Translations under genes and position numbers: made by a program | Part shown: one piece after another, positions 17,308 through 26,591 of the stretch | Layout of the letters: each line of letters opens with the position of its first letter | Numbering within the stretch: position 1 is the first letter of the stretch | Origin: a virus | DNA: 64,000 nt | Virus record (IMG/VR): IMGVR_UViG_3300028862_000012 | Location: 62,001 to 126,000 of that record | Strand: one strand, 5' to 3' | Notes under the pieces: model-generated | Databases searched by the model: none | The model's input: the letters and a program-made list of their open reading frames with translations, nothing else | What the model was told of the DNA's origin: nothing

Positions 17308-18567
17308 ATGTCTAAAAAAGAATGGATCATAAAAAATTTATATGAAAATAATATGGATAAGCAAATAGTTTATTCCATGTTTGATGATTATAAAAAAGAA
17401 TTTGGTAGTGATATATTACAAGATAGTTTTCGTCGGTTAGTCTGCCATATATATGAAACTGTTTCTGATACTGTTGATCTAAAAGATTTTACAGAAGAGT
17501 CAGTTATGAAACTTGAAGCATCTAAGCAAAAGCTTCAAGATTTAAATAACCAAGTTCGTAAAACAAACCGAGAGCAGTTTAGAATTTATAATAATGTAGA
17601 GGAAATGTATACAGAATTATCTTCTGTATTAGAAAATATTGATTTAACTAAATTTAAGATTAAAGAGCATAAAGATACTTCAAAAAAAGTATTAATAGCT
17701 CAGTTTAGTGATACTCATATGAATCGAATAATTGAGCGATCAGAGAGTAATGGAAATTGTTATGATTTTATTATTGCAAGCAAACGATTAAAAAAATATG
17801 TAAGTAAATTAATTCAAGTTGGTAAAGATAATAAAATTACTATTATGCATATCTTTCAAACCGGGGATCTATTAACGTCGAATCGTCGTCTGAGTGAACA
17901 AACGCAACAATGCTGTTCACTCATTTCAGCCTCTGTGCTTGCTACTTATTTATTTGAGCAAGCTATTATTGAACTATCTAAGTATTTTAATATTACAATT
18001 TCAAGTGTAGTAGGTAATGAAAGTAGATTAGATGATTTTATGGAAACTACTACTTTAATGCAAACACAAAATTATGACTATCTTATTTTCAATAACTTGA
18101 GAATGCTGTTTAGTAAAACACCAATTAAGTTTAATGATGATAAAAATATATCAATGCAAGTAGTTAAAGTAACTGATAATTTTAATGCTCTTATTTTACA
18201 TGGACATCAATTACATATGCCTAATCCTGATAAAGATATAGCAAAGCTGTTACAAACTTTTTCCTATAATGGTGTAAAAATTTCAGGTATTTTTTATGGA
18301 CATTATCACACTCCAAGCGGAAGTAGTATTTTTAATCGAAGCGGTAGTATGTGTGGATCAGATGGATATAGTACAGAACTAGGATTCTTAACTCGTGCAT
18401 CACAAAATTATTATATTGTCAATGCTGATGGAAGTTTAGATACTACTATTGTCGATTTACAGAATACAGACACTATAGAAGGTTATGATATTAAAAATGA
18501 GTTGGAACGTTATAATGTAAAAAACAGTAGTTACAATAATATTGTTACTATAAAAAATTTAGTTTAA
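17308..18567 (+). CDS. Metallophosphoesterase (possible SbcD/gp47-type nuclease subunit)
   Basis: A 419-residue protein. All metallophosphoesterase blocks are visible: FSDTHMN (DxH, near 133), QTGDLL (GD), VVGNESR (GNE in place of GNH), LHGHQ and YGHYHTP (GHxH, near 331). Residues 1-125 form a helical, partly coiled-coil N-terminal domain. The GNESR variant occurs in a phage family of unclear substrate. The SbcC/gp46-type ATPase at 24306 needs such a partner, but the genes are 6 kb apart, unlike T4 46/47, so the pairing is an inference. Confidence 0.6.
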   Translation: MSKKEWIIKNLYENNMDKQIVYSMFDDYKKEFGSDILQDSFRRLVCHIYETVSDTVDLKDFTEESVMKLEASKQKLQDLNNQVRKTNREQFRIYNNVEEMYTELSSVLENIDLTKFKIKEHKDTSKKVLIAQFSDTHMNRIIERSESNGNCYDFIIASKRLKKYVSKLIQVGKDNKITIMHIFQTGDLLTSNRRLSEQTQQCCSLISASVLATYLFEQAIIELSKYFNITISSVVGNESRLDDFMETTTLMQTQNYDYLIFNNLRMLFSKTPIKFNDDKNISMQVVKVTDNFNALILHGHQLHMPNPDKDIAKLLQTFSYNGVKISGIFYGHYHTPSGSSIFNRSGSMCGSDGYSTELGFLTRASQNYYIVNADGSLDTTIVDLQNTDTIEGYDIKNELERYNVKNSSYNNIVTIKNLV

Positions 18568-18576
18568 GGAGCTAAA

Positions 18577-18921
18577 ATGATTTTGTTTATTAGAAATGAA
18601 AATAATGATACTATAATTGATATAGAAATCTATAAGGCAAAAGAAGATAATTATGAATATGTAGAGGTATCTAGTGTAGTTGATATTCTGCATTATACTG
18701 ATTTTCTATTAGATAAAATAGAAAAAGGATTAGATAAAGATGAAATTGCTTCATCTTTTTATTTCTTTCAAGAAATACGAGGATGGTTCTATGAAGTTTA
18801 TCTAAAAAATGGTAAAAATATTTATTCAGATGAATTATTAGATGATGTTATAAAAGAAATAAAAAACTTAATGCTATCATTATGTGATGAGTATTCAGGT
18901 TTATATTATATGGAGGACTAA
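18577..18921 (+). CDS. Unknown acidic 114-residue protein
   Basis: Acidic, with no recognised motif. It starts 9 bases after the phosphoesterase stop with an AAGGAG ribosome-binding site and ends one base before the P-loop protein, so it belongs to the same transcript. Residues 1-35 look like strands, the rest like helices. No function can be assigned. Confidence 0.5.
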   Translation: MILFIRNENNDTIIDIEIYKAKEDNYEYVEVSSVVDILHYTDFLLDKIEKGLDKDEIASSFYFFQEIRGWFYEVYLKNGKNIYSDELLDDVIKEIKNLMLSLCDEYSGLYYMED

Positions 18922-18922
18922 A

Positions 18923-19630
18923 ATGCAAATTTTAACGGGAAAAATAGGTACTGGAAAGACAATTGGCTTAATTGAGTTAGCTCATAAGAATAATGGAATA
19001 CTGGTAGTGTGGAATAATGATCAAGGTCATCTAATGAAGGATAATTTAAAATGTTTATCCTCATACTATAATGATATTACTTTTGAAAATATTCCAGTTA
19101 TAACATATAATGAATTAATTAATAAAAAGCTAAGTGGTAAGAATAAAGATGATGCTAAATATTATATAGATCGCATTGAATTATTTTTAGAAATGTTTAA
19201 AGTTTCTGGTTTTAGTTGCGATGGCGAGAATGTAATTATCAGGGAAAAGACTTTTTCTGAACCTAATAATATTTATTCAAATCATCTGCTTATTAAAGCT
19301 AACTATTACATACAAGAGGTACCTATTATGATTGGCAAAATTATTGATTTCTGTAAAAGTAAGATTGTTGTAGAGATTAGCATTATTGTATTTGCTATTG
19401 TTTCTTCAATTTTAATTATTGGTGGTGTTTCAGAAGGACAGCTTGCAGGTGTAGTCGAAGCAGTAATTGGTGTTATTGGCGCGATTGCTACTCTCATCAA
19501 GCTTATTGGATCTTTGACAGTAAAAGACGTAGCTGATAGTATTAATAGTGCTACAAAGACTGTAGCTACTGATGCTAAAGAAGCGGTAGATACCGTTGCC
19601 TCTGCTGTTGCCTCTGCTGTAAAGAAGTAA
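18923..19630 (+). CDS. Small P-loop ATPase fused in frame to a holin-like membrane domain
   Basis: The ATG at 18923 follows GGAGG; the longer frame from 18884 overlaps the previous gene. Residues 7-14 are a Walker A (GKIGTGKT) and YYIDRIELFLEM (about 81-92) is Walker B-like, so residues 1-135 resemble a complete small phage P-loop protein. Without a stop the frame continues into MIGKIIDF... with two hydrophobic segments (about 145-165 and 170-190) and an Ala-rich amphipathic tail ending SAVKK. That second half has its own ribosome-binding site and looks like a holin or other membrane protein. Either a true fusion exists or a stop codon between two genes has been lost. Confidence 0.5.
   Translation: MQILTGKIGTGKTIGLIELAHKNNGILVVWNNDQGHLMKDNLKCLSSYYNDITFENIPVITYNELINKKLSGKNKDDAKYYIDRIELFLEMFKVSGFSCDGENVIIREKTFSEPNNIYSNHLLIKANYYIQEVPIMIGKIIDFCKSKIVVEISIIVFAIVSSILIIGGVSEGQLAGVVEAVIGVIGAIATLIKLIGSLTVKDVADSINSATKTVATDAKEAVDTVASAVASAVKK
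19328..19630 (+). CDS. Internal-start product: 100-residue holin-like membrane protein
   Basis: An in-frame ATG at 19328 is preceded by AGAGG at a 9-base spacing, which could give a separate product with two membrane segments and an Ala-rich basic-ended tail. Holins of this size and layout are common. Its base composition is less AT-rich than the upstream half. Proof would need protein data. Confidence 0.35.
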   Translation: MIGKIIDFCKSKIVVEISIIVFAIVSSILIIGGVSEGQLAGVVEAVIGVIGAIATLIKLIGSLTVKDVADSINSATKTVATDAKEAVDTVASAVASAVKK

Positions 19631-19636
19631 GCAAAG

Positions 19637-19677
19637 TTTACCTCTTCTATCATTAAATAATTAATAGAAGAGGTAAA
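19637..19677 (+). terminator. Perfect 14-base hairpin (terminator-like)
   Basis: TTTACCTCTTCTAT pairs with ATAGAAGAGGTAAA just after the membrane-protein stop. No T run follows, so termination efficiency is uncertain; a processing or protective role is possible. Confidence 0.6.
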
Positions 19678-19696
19678 ATAATAGAAGGAAGGTAAT

Positions 19697-19945
19697 ATGA
19701 CAGATACAGATATTATGAATTACTTAAACAAGTGCTATCAAAATCATACATTTAATATCATAAATAGATTAGAAGTAGTTAATTTTAATAATAAGAAAGA
19801 AGTTCTTATTGATAATAAAGAAACACATATCTGGTTTCAGCAGATGATGAATACAGAACTAATGAATAAAAATTTAGTGTTATCTGCTGATGAAGCATTA
19901 TTAGAAGAAATTTCAAATAAAGTTGTAAGTTATCTAACAAAATAA
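19697..19945 (+). CDS. Unknown 82-residue protein
   Basis: Starts 20 bases after the hairpin with a GAAGGAAGG ribosome-binding site. Mixed helical, no motif recognised. No promoter is visible between the hairpin and this gene, so it probably depends on readthrough or a promoter I cannot see. Confidence 0.5.
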   Translation: MTDTDIMNYLNKCYQNHTFNIINRLEVVNFNNKKEVLIDNKETHIWFQQMMNTELMNKNLVLSADEALLEEISNKVVSYLTK

Positions 19946-19968
19946 TTTTATAAAAGGATTATTAAAAC

Positions 19969-20706
19969 ATGGGAAATGGGAAAGCATATGCCAATCGAAA
20001 ACAAGAATCAGAACGTCCAGAGGCAGATTTTTATAGTACACCAAAATCAATAACACAATTAATTTGTGATACAAAAGAGTTTTCTAAATATAAAACAATA
20101 TATGAACCTATGTCTGGAGAGAATGCTATAGCAAAAGTTCTTATAGAAAATGGCCATGAAGTTATTACTGATGATATTAGAACTACAAAAAAGGATTTTC
20201 TTAAATGTAATGAAAAAGTGGATTATATATGTACAAATCCAGCTTTCAGCATCTTTACTGAAACAGTAGAAAAATGTCATGAAATTACTAATTATGGGTT
20301 TACATTATTAGGTAAGACTAATTTTTTTGCGGCTCATAGTAGAACCAAAATGAATCTATGGAGAAATCTTAAACATGTTTATATTTTTGATCGCATGATT
20401 GACTATCGTACCCCTTATAGGGAAGATGGATGCTTCTTTTTAGGTAATTTAGTAACGTGTTGGATGTGTTTTGATAAATCATGGCATGAACCTTATTGGA
20501 ATACATCAATTATGGACGTGCAAAAATGGGCTACTTTAGGAAGTTATGATAATTATATCAAAAAAGAATATTACAAAGTTCATAATAAATGTCCTGTTTG
20601 TAATACAGAATTAAAGTTCAAGCAGAAGCAGAAAGATTTTCCCGATTTACAAAGCATTAACTGTAGTACTTGTAACTGGGAAGGAATAGTAGATAAATTA
20701 ATTTAG
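19969..20706 (+). CDS. DNA adenine methyltransferase with C-terminal zinc ribbon
   Basis: A 245-residue protein. A SAM-binding motif (IYEPMSGENAIAKVL, near 44-58) and a catalytic TNPAF (near 87-91, the NPPF/Y equivalent) mark an N6-adenine-type methyltransferase. A zinc-ribbon tail has CPVC near 206 and CSTC near 233. The N-terminal EADFYSTP is like the ExDxYxTP lead-in of phage orphan methyltransferases. It probably modifies phage DNA or a specific site against host restriction. An AAAAGGA ribosome-binding site precedes the ATG. Confidence 0.65.
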   Translation: MGNGKAYANRKQESERPEADFYSTPKSITQLICDTKEFSKYKTIYEPMSGENAIAKVLIENGHEVITDDIRTTKKDFLKCNEKVDYICTNPAFSIFTETVEKCHEITNYGFTLLGKTNFFAAHSRTKMNLWRNLKHVYIFDRMIDYRTPYREDGCFFLGNLVTCWMCFDKSWHEPYWNTSIMDVQKWATLGSYDNYIKKEYYKVHNKCPVCNTELKFKQKQKDFPDLQSINCSTCNWEGIVDKLI

Positions 20707-20714
20707 GAGAGTAT

Positions 20715-21026
20715 ATGAGCAAACGTAAAAGTATTGGGTTATTTAAACTCATAATGGGTAAGTATAATTATAGTGAAGTACAGCCAAATAAACCGTGGCC
20801 TAGACCAGAAGAGCAAACTTATAGTAAAGAATGTTATGACTTTTATCCTGCTTGTATTGATAGCTTAATAGTCTTAGTAAATTCATTAGGAGCAAATGAT
20901 TTAAAATGTGGAATAATCAATTTGTTAGAATTAGAAAAAGATGAGCCTTATAAATATGTTACTTCTAATGTGACCAAGTTTTTAAGTAAGACTGCTAATA
21001 GTGTTATTCAAGAGATTATAAAGTAA
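20715..21026 (+). CDS. Unknown 103-residue protein
   Basis: Starts 8 bases after the methyltransferase stop with an AGGAGA ribosome-binding site. Basic N-terminus, PNKPWPRPEEQ linker, helical C-terminus. Not recognised. An A/T-only hairpin (21024-21047) follows the stop and may end the transcript. Confidence 0.5.
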   Translation: MSKRKSIGLFKLIMGKYNYSEVQPNKPWPRPEEQTYSKECYDFYPACIDSLIVLVNSLGANDLKCGIINLLELEKDEPYKYVTSNVTKFLSKTANSVIQEIIK

Positions 21027-21080
21027 AATATAAATAATTATATTTTAGTTAAATGAATTAAAGTAAAATAAGGAAATAAT

Positions 21081-21542
21081 ATGAAAGAGAAAATTGCTTA
21101 TTTAATTGGCTCTGTAAATAATGGAAAGATTATTCTTGATGAAGATACTGCTGTTCTTTATGCTAGATCAACTAATCAAGCAATCAATGAATTAAAATTA
21201 GTGGATTATAAAGTAGAAGTTTATCAGGGTACTTGTATATTTTATAATATACATACGCATGAATACAAATTTCAAAAGTATGAATTTAATAATGTTGATA
21301 GATTAAGTAAGTCATATTTTGATGCAAGTTGTGGGAAATATGATCTACGAATTTTTATATGTGTAGATATTAAAGTTGTTAGAAAAAACATACAAAAGGT
21401 ACTTGACTTTTTACTAACACTTAATATAGAAAAGATAAACTGTTTTCTATATTGCCGACAAGGACAGGACTATACAACATCACTTTGTAAAGAATATTCA
21501 GAAGAGTATTTAAATAAACTAAGTCAGTTAGTAATTGAATAA
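21081..21542 (+). CDS. Unknown 153-residue protein
   Basis: An AAGGAAA ribosome-binding site precedes the ATG. Strand-rich with several Cys and Tyr and no recognised motif. It lies in front of queC, which might link it to nucleotide or DNA-modification work, but there is no direct evidence. Confidence 0.45.
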   Translation: MKEKIAYLIGSVNNGKIILDEDTAVLYARSTNQAINELKLVDYKVEVYQGTCIFYNIHTHEYKFQKYEFNNVDRLSKSYFDASCGKYDLRIFICVDIKVVRKNIQKVLDFLLTLNIEKINCFLYCRQGQDYTTSLCKEYSEEYLNKLSQLVIE

Positions 21543-21580
21543 AGTTTGTAATTAGAATATGATAGATATAGGGAAAAAAT

Positions 21581-22378
21581 ATGAGTAAAATAATTGGTGT
21601 TTTATGGTCAGGTGGTTTAGATAGTACTTATTTAATTTATAAAAATTTGAGTGAAGGTAATACAGTATATGCTTACTATGTTGAATTAGAAAATAATGCA
21701 AATAAAGTTATTGAAGAAAAGAAAGCAATTGAAAAATTGCAAGTTTTATTTGAAAAATACTTTTATAATAAGTTTCTTTATAAGGGTATTTTAACTGAAG
21801 TAGGTATAAATGGTTATGATAATTGTTTAAGCTTTAAACAAATGCCTACATGGATTTATGCTCTACAGTGGATTGACTCACAAATAGATGAGGTACAGAT
21901 AGGATATATTCTAAATGACGATGCCCTTTCATGGCTTCCTGATATTCAAAATATTTATAATAGTTTTAATGCAATAAAAACAAAAGAAATACCGCTTACT
22001 TTTCCACTTATTAAAATTTCAAAACAACAGGAAAAAGAGGGGTTGCCAGCGGAATTTTATTCAAATATTTGGTATTGTGAAGATCCTATAAATGGAAAAC
22101 CTTGCGGAACTTGTCATAGTTGCTTGCGCTATAAGTTTAAAGGACTAGCATCATATGGTTCTGTTGAAGTACCTAAATATGATGACAGTATAAAAGCTAT
22201 AAGTAAAGGTACTTCTTTAGTAGTAAAAGAAGTAAATAGTGTAGACTGTATTTCAATAGATTTGAAAGCAGAGGAAAGCACTATTGATCCTTTAGATAAT
22301 ATTTTAAATAAAATAGAGGATATAAAGAAAGATATAAGTACTAGCTTAGTAATTGACATACTTACAGAAAAGTACTAA
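21581..22378 (+). CDS. queC: QueC-like 7-cyano-7-deazaguanine (preQ0) synthase
   Basis: A 265-residue PP-loop ATPase: SGGLDST at residues 10-16 and a four-cysteine zinc site near the end of the domain (C-EDPINGKP-C-GT-C-HS-C, about 166-182). QueC turns carboxy-deazaguanine into preQ0, the base used by phages that replace guanines in DNA with 7-deazaguanines. No other pathway enzyme or DpdA-type transglycosylase is in the window. Residues 190-265 form an extra acidic C-terminal tail not needed for catalysis. It has a GGGAAA ribosome-binding site. Confidence 0.7.
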   Translation: MSKIIGVLWSGGLDSTYLIYKNLSEGNTVYAYYVELENNANKVIEEKKAIEKLQVLFEKYFYNKFLYKGILTEVGINGYDNCLSFKQMPTWIYALQWIDSQIDEVQIGYILNDDALSWLPDIQNIYNSFNAIKTKEIPLTFPLIKISKQQEKEGLPAEFYSNIWYCEDPINGKPCGTCHSCLRYKFKGLASYGSVEVPKYDDSIKAISKGTSLVVKEVNSVDCISIDLKAEESTIDPLDNILNKIEDIKKDISTSLVIDILTEKY

Positions 22379-22381
22379 ACT
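22353..22381 (+). promoter_or_regulatory. Sigma-70-type promoter candidate, TTGACA-N17-TAAACT
   Basis: The -35 box lies inside the end of queC; the -10 is weak. A better TATGAT lies at 22391 but at too long a spacing. It would serve the nucleotidase-kinase genes. Confidence 0.5.
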
Positions 22382-22410
22382 CATACAAAATATGATAAAT
22401 AGGAAAAAAG

Positions 22411-22995
22411 ATGAATACGATTATTATTGATATGGATTGTGTAACAAATGATTTTGTACCTTTCTTTTGTGAGATAGCCTATACAAAGTTTAAAATGAAC
22501 TTTGAAGGTGATGTGTATGCTAACTATAACCTAACTAGTTGTATGGTAGGTACAAACAATCAGAAGCAAAAAGTACTAGCTGATATATTCAGTATGCCTT
22601 ACTTTTGGCAAAATTTGCCTGTAATGAAAGATAGTTATGATACTTTAATGAAGTTATCTAATAAAGGTTATCAGCTAGACATTGCTTCAATGACTCCACC
22701 TAAAGCAGATATTAAAATTAAAGATATGGTTAAACGAGAAAAGTATAAGTGGCTTGATCGAGTATATCCTACTATAAATTTTAATCATATATATCTTGAT
22801 GTACCAAAGCATACTTTATGTGGAACTTATATTATAGATGATAATCCTGCTAATATTTATGGAGAGACCTACCATTTTAAAGGCGAATATATCAAGTATA
22901 ACTATAAGTACAATGAATCTGCTAGATCAGATTATTCAGTTTCTAATTGGAAGCAGATTGATAATTTATTTAAAGAAATAGAAGGTAGAAAATGA
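22411..22995 (+). CDS. HAD-family 5'(3')-deoxyribonucleotidase-like phosphatase
   Basis: A 194-residue protein with HAD motifs: IDMDCVTNDF (DxD, residues 6-15), DIASMTPP (motif II, about 90-97), a Lys-rich middle and YIIDDNPANIY (motif IV, about 140-150). This is the NT5C-type layout that dephosphorylates deoxynucleotides and is common in phages. Cys in the DMDC position is slightly unusual. It overlaps the dNMP kinase start by ATGA, so the two are translationally coupled and probably shape the dNTP pool together. Confidence 0.65.
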   Translation: MNTIIIDMDCVTNDFVPFFCEIAYTKFKMNFEGDVYANYNLTSCMVGTNNQKQKVLADIFSMPYFWQNLPVMKDSYDTLMKLSNKGYQLDIASMTPPKADIKIKDMVKREKYKWLDRVYPTINFNHIYLDVPKHTLCGTYIIDDNPANIYGETYHFKGEYIKYNYKYNESARSDYSVSNWKQIDNLFKEIEGRK

Positions 22996-23585
22996 TATTA
23001 GCAATATCAGGCGGTCGCCATGCAGGTAAAGATACTTTTTTTGATACAATAAAAGAAAGATATAAGTATAACTATAATTTTATTCAAAAAAAGTTTAGTT
23101 ATAATATGAAACTTTGTGCTTGTATTATATTTGGCTGGACAATGGAACAAATAGAAGATCAAACTTTTAAGGAAACTATTGATCCTATATATGGTATAAG
23201 TCCCAGAATGTTTTTAGATGACTTTGGAACTATCTATGGTCGTCAGCATCTATGTGAAGTATTTCCAGAGTTTAAAAGATTAGTTGGTGAGCGTATTTGG
23301 TCAATGGGAACAATACGTGATTGTGTAAAAGAAGCCACAAATAATAATATTGTTTGCATAACTGACTTTCGATATCCTGTAGAAGAAGTTGAATTAGAAA
23401 GCTGTAATCATGAAGTTATAGTTCTAAATATAGATCGTCCAGAGTTTCCTATTAATCCAAAATCTGCTGATAAATTAGTTCCATTATTGGAATGGAATTA
23501 TAAACTGATAAATAATAAAAGCTTAGAAGAATATAGAGATGATTGTATTTCTATGTTTGATAAAATTATGGAAGATAGAAAGTAA
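22992..23585 (+). CDS. Deoxynucleoside monophosphate kinase (T4 gp1-like)
   Basis: A 197-residue protein. P-loop GGRHAGKDT at residues 7-15, SPRMFLDDFGTIYGR near 75-89 (the substrate loop of gp1-type kinases), and CITDFRYPVEEVE near 120-132 (the DVRFxNE-like segment). The enzyme phosphorylates dNMPs, including modified ones in T4-like phages. It starts inside the stop of the nucleotidase gene (ATGA overlap). Confidence 0.7.
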   Translation: MILAISGGRHAGKDTFFDTIKERYKYNYNFIQKKFSYNMKLCACIIFGWTMEQIEDQTFKETIDPIYGISPRMFLDDFGTIYGRQHLCEVFPEFKRLVGERIWSMGTIRDCVKEATNNNIVCITDFRYPVEEVELESCNHEVIVLNIDRPEFPINPKSADKLVPLLEWNYKLINNKSLEEYRDDCISMFDKIMEDRK

Positions 23586-23588
23586 TCT

Positions 23589-23798
23589 ATGGAATTGTAT
23601 TTAGTTATTGAAAATATATTAAAATTATATGATCATGACTTAATAGAAAAGGAATTAAATAAGTTAGAAGAAAGCAAGGTTATAAAGAAATGGGATTTTT
23701 ATACTTGTAATACATGGTTTATAAAATCAAGGGAATATGAAGTAACTGATATAAATGGAAAGAAAATAAATAGATTTGTTTATAAAAGAAGATGTTAA
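23589..23798 (+). CDS. Unknown 69-residue protein
   Basis: A short, charged protein with a Trp- and Tyr-containing centre (KKWDFYTCNTWF), 3 bases after the kinase. A weak AGAAAG ribosome-binding site. Not recognised. Tight spacing on both sides supports it as a real gene of the operon. Confidence 0.45.
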   Translation: MELYLVIENILKLYDHDLIEKELNKLEESKVIKKWDFYTCNTWFIKSREYEVTDINGKKINRFVYKRRC

Positions 23799-24281
23799 AT
23801 GTCAAAATTAGAAGAGCTAAATGAAGCGAAAGATCGATTGGAAACAGTAACTAATTTAGTGAATACTGGATTTAATATTAAGTTTTGTGGTTATAGATAT
23901 CCACATGGATTAATAGTAGAGTCATCAATATTAGGTAATCAGAATTATGAAGTATTAAAAGATTTAATAAATGAATTTAGTAAGAAAGTTACAAATATAA
24001 TGGAAGCTGAATATAATGAAGCAAGTACTAAATATCACACTTTAGATGAAACACCTGTAGAATTATTTCAAGATAGAGAAAAAAATTATATAGAAAATTA
24101 CATTATGCCTGAGTTAGCTAAAATGTTATCTATTAAACAAAGAATTTCTTTTTTAGAAGCTTTAGTAAAAGAAAAGAAAATAGACAGATTAGAGTATAAT
24201 GATAGTTTACATGAAAAGATGGAAGTAAAGATTTGGATTAATGGAAAAGAAGCTACAATTAAAAGGTACAAATTTAATTAA
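23799..24281 (+). CDS. Unknown 160-residue helical protein
   Basis: The ATG directly follows the previous stop (TAAATG). Mostly helical, with LEELNEAKDRLETVTNLV at the N-terminus. No recognised motif. It lies just before the SbcC-like gene and may be part of the recombination set, by position only. Confidence 0.45.
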   Translation: MSKLEELNEAKDRLETVTNLVNTGFNIKFCGYRYPHGLIVESSILGNQNYEVLKDLINEFSKKVTNIMEAEYNEASTKYHTLDETPVELFQDREKNYIENYIMPELAKMLSIKQRISFLEALVKEKKIDRLEYNDSLHEKMEVKIWINGKEATIKRYKFN

Positions 24282-24305
24282 GAGTTTGAAAAAGGATAAA
24301 AACAT

Positions 24306-26528
24306 ATGATACTTCATTCAGCAACTATGGAAGGATACAAGACTTATAAAGAGCGTACTGTTGTTAATTTTTCAACAGGATTAAATTTACTTTCTGGTCG
24401 TTCAGGTAAAGGTAAATCTTCTATATTTGATTTAATTAGTTTACATCTGCTTGATAAGTCAGAAGCAAGTTTGGAAGCTAATCTAAATTGGGACTCCAAT
24501 TATTTTTATACAGAAGTATGTTTTGAACATAATAATGATGAATATAAAAGTGTATTGGAATATACAAAATCTGATACAGCTAAAGTAGGTAAGTCTACCC
24601 GAAAGCTTTATAAGAATGACATGACTACACCTGTGGCTGAAAATGCAAGTGTAAAGGAAGTATTATCAGAGTTGCTTGATCCAATGACTACTGATGCTGG
24701 ATTGTTTTTTAAGCAGGATAGCCGACCGTTTTTGGATATAAATGATGGTGATAGACTTGCACTTATGCGTAAGATTCAGAAAGTTGATTTTGATAGCAAT
24801 ATCAAAGCTATTGATAACTATATTAAGCAGTTGAATGAAAAAGTAATTGAATTAGATAATAAGATTTATAGCTATGAAAATAAGAAATATGAGTTTAAAA
24901 CTATTTCAGAATTAGAATATTCCGAAGATCAGATTCAAATAATGGAAAAGGATTGTTCAATTCTTTTAAATGACATTACTAAAGTAAATGAATTAAAAAA
25001 GCAGAAAGAAGAATATCAGAAAAAAATTATTGAATTAAATGCAAGTATTACTAAAGCACAATCTGAAGTATCTAACACTAAAACTAAATTAGACAATAAA
25101 CAAAAAGAATTAGAAGCATATCAAGATACAGGTGTAAATGAGTCTTTGAATAAATTGGATTCTGAAATTTCTGTATTAAATTTGAAGGAAGTACAGGATG
25201 CTACTGAAAGCATTGTAGTATCTTTTAATTCAAATAAAGAAGCTATTGAAAAAAAGATAGAAGCACTTGTTAGTGACAAAACTAATTATCCTGTTACTCG
25301 ATTAGTTAAATATGATGAAACAAAAATAAATGAAATTATTACTAAATTGGCTGGTTTAAAAGCTGATAAACAGTCAGAAGAAAAACAACTTGCTTTTTGT
25401 AAGTCAGGTAATTGTCCTACTTGTGGACATTTATTTGAAACAAATGAAATAGAATTACATGAAAAGAAAATTAATGAGCTTACTTGGTCTATTGAAGATC
25501 AAAATACCGCACTTGCACAACTATATAAAGAAAAAGAAGAGCATGAAAATAAAGTAAAACAGAATGATGATAATAGAAATAAATGCTTATTGATTGATAA
25601 AGATATTTCTGTAGAAAAAGAAAAGTTGCTAAACTTTACTGATGAAAAATTGTCTGAATTAAAACAAGCAGAAGCAAGTAGAGTCGAAACACTAAAGAAG
25701 GATATTCAAACTGCTATTGAAGCAAAGAAAACAGAAAAAGGTTATATTACTTCTAACTTTGAAACAAAATGTAAATTGCTTGAAACAGAGGTAGACCGAT
25801 TTAAGGATATAAAAGACAGTAAAGAATTAGAAGTATCTAAATACTCCGATAACTTAAAAGAAATAATTACCAAGTTTAATGCTATTACTATTACCGATAT
25901 TTCTTCAACAGAAACACAATACTCTGATTTACAAACTAAAATTAATAATTACAAAAGTATAGTTGCGGTTAACAAGTCTAATACAGAACACAACAGGTTG
26001 TTGACTTTAGAAAAAGAAAACGATAGTATTGAACTTGAAAAATTACAAATGGAAAAAAATGAAATTATGATTGATAAACTTAATCATGAAAGTGCAAAAA
26101 CAATTTTGCAGAAAGATTTTCCAAACTATGTAATTGGTAAAGTAATTAAGTTTATTGAAGGTTCAATGAATAGGTTTATTGAGTCAATTTATAAACCATT
26201 AGATGTAGAGCTTGCTAATTCTAAAACAGGAATTCCTTTAATGTATGGAACAGGTAAACGAAAGATTCCTGCAAAGAGTGGTTTAAGTGGTGCAGAAAAA
26301 TGTATAGTTCAACTGTCATTTAATGATATCTTTAATAAGAAGAATAAGCTTGGTGTTATGCTGATAGATGAAAGCGATAGTGCTACTGATGAGTTAACTT
26401 CACAGAGTTTATTTGAAGTAATAGGAAATATGTTAAAGGAGTACAAACAGATTGTAGTAATAAGTCATAATAATAACATGAAAGATTATATGATTGCTAA
26501 TTATAATGCAAATATAATTAATTTATAA
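24306..26528 (+). CDS. SbcC/Rad50/T4 gp46-type recombination ATPase
   Basis: A 740-residue SMC-type ATPase. Walker A GRSGKGKSS at 31-39, Q-loop region with FFKQDSRPF near 140, long coiled coils (about 190-360 and 385-610), a zinc hook CPTC near 370, signature SGLSGAEKC near 660 (SGAE for SGGE) and Walker B GVMLIDESDSATDE near 682-695, followed by a VVISHN switch. With an Mre11/SbcD-type nuclease it would process DNA ends in recombination-dependent replication. The likely partner is the phosphoesterase at 17308. An AAAAGGAT ribosome-binding site precedes the ATG. Confidence 0.85.
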   Translation: MILHSATMEGYKTYKERTVVNFSTGLNLLSGRSGKGKSSIFDLISLHLLDKSEASLEANLNWDSNYFYTEVCFEHNNDEYKSVLEYTKSDTAKVGKSTRKLYKNDMTTPVAENASVKEVLSELLDPMTTDAGLFFKQDSRPFLDINDGDRLALMRKIQKVDFDSNIKAIDNYIKQLNEKVIELDNKIYSYENKKYEFKTISELEYSEDQIQIMEKDCSILLNDITKVNELKKQKEEYQKKIIELNASITKAQSEVSNTKTKLDNKQKELEAYQDTGVNESLNKLDSEISVLNLKEVQDATESIVVSFNSNKEAIEKKIEALVSDKTNYPVTRLVKYDETKINEIITKLAGLKADKQSEEKQLAFCKSGNCPTCGHLFETNEIELHEKKINELTWSIEDQNTALAQLYKEKEEHENKVKQNDDNRNKCLLIDKDISVEKEKLLNFTDEKLSELKQAEASRVETLKKDIQTAIEAKKTEKGYITSNFETKCKLLETEVDRFKDIKDSKELEVSKYSDNLKEIITKFNAITITDISSTETQYSDLQTKINNYKSIVAVNKSNTEHNRLLTLEKENDSIELEKLQMEKNEIMIDKLNHESAKTILQKDFPNYVIGKVIKFIEGSMNRFIESIYKPLDVELANSKTGIPLMYGTGKRKIPAKSGLSGAEKCIVQLSFNDIFNKKNKLGVMLIDESDSATDELTSQSLFEVIGNMLKEYKQIVVISHNNNMKDYMIANYNANIINL

Positions 26529-26530
26529 AC

Positions 26531-26543
26531 TAACTATTATAGT
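26531..26543 (+). promoter_or_regulatory. 13-base phage promoter element TAACTATTATAGT
   Basis: Followed by G and 49 bases before the chosen ATG at 26592. The leader includes a small GTGC-ATA-GCAC hairpin. Confidence 0.65.
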
Positions 26544-26591
26544 GTGCATAGCACATTTAATAACGCCATAGGCAAAGTAAAGGAAACAAGT

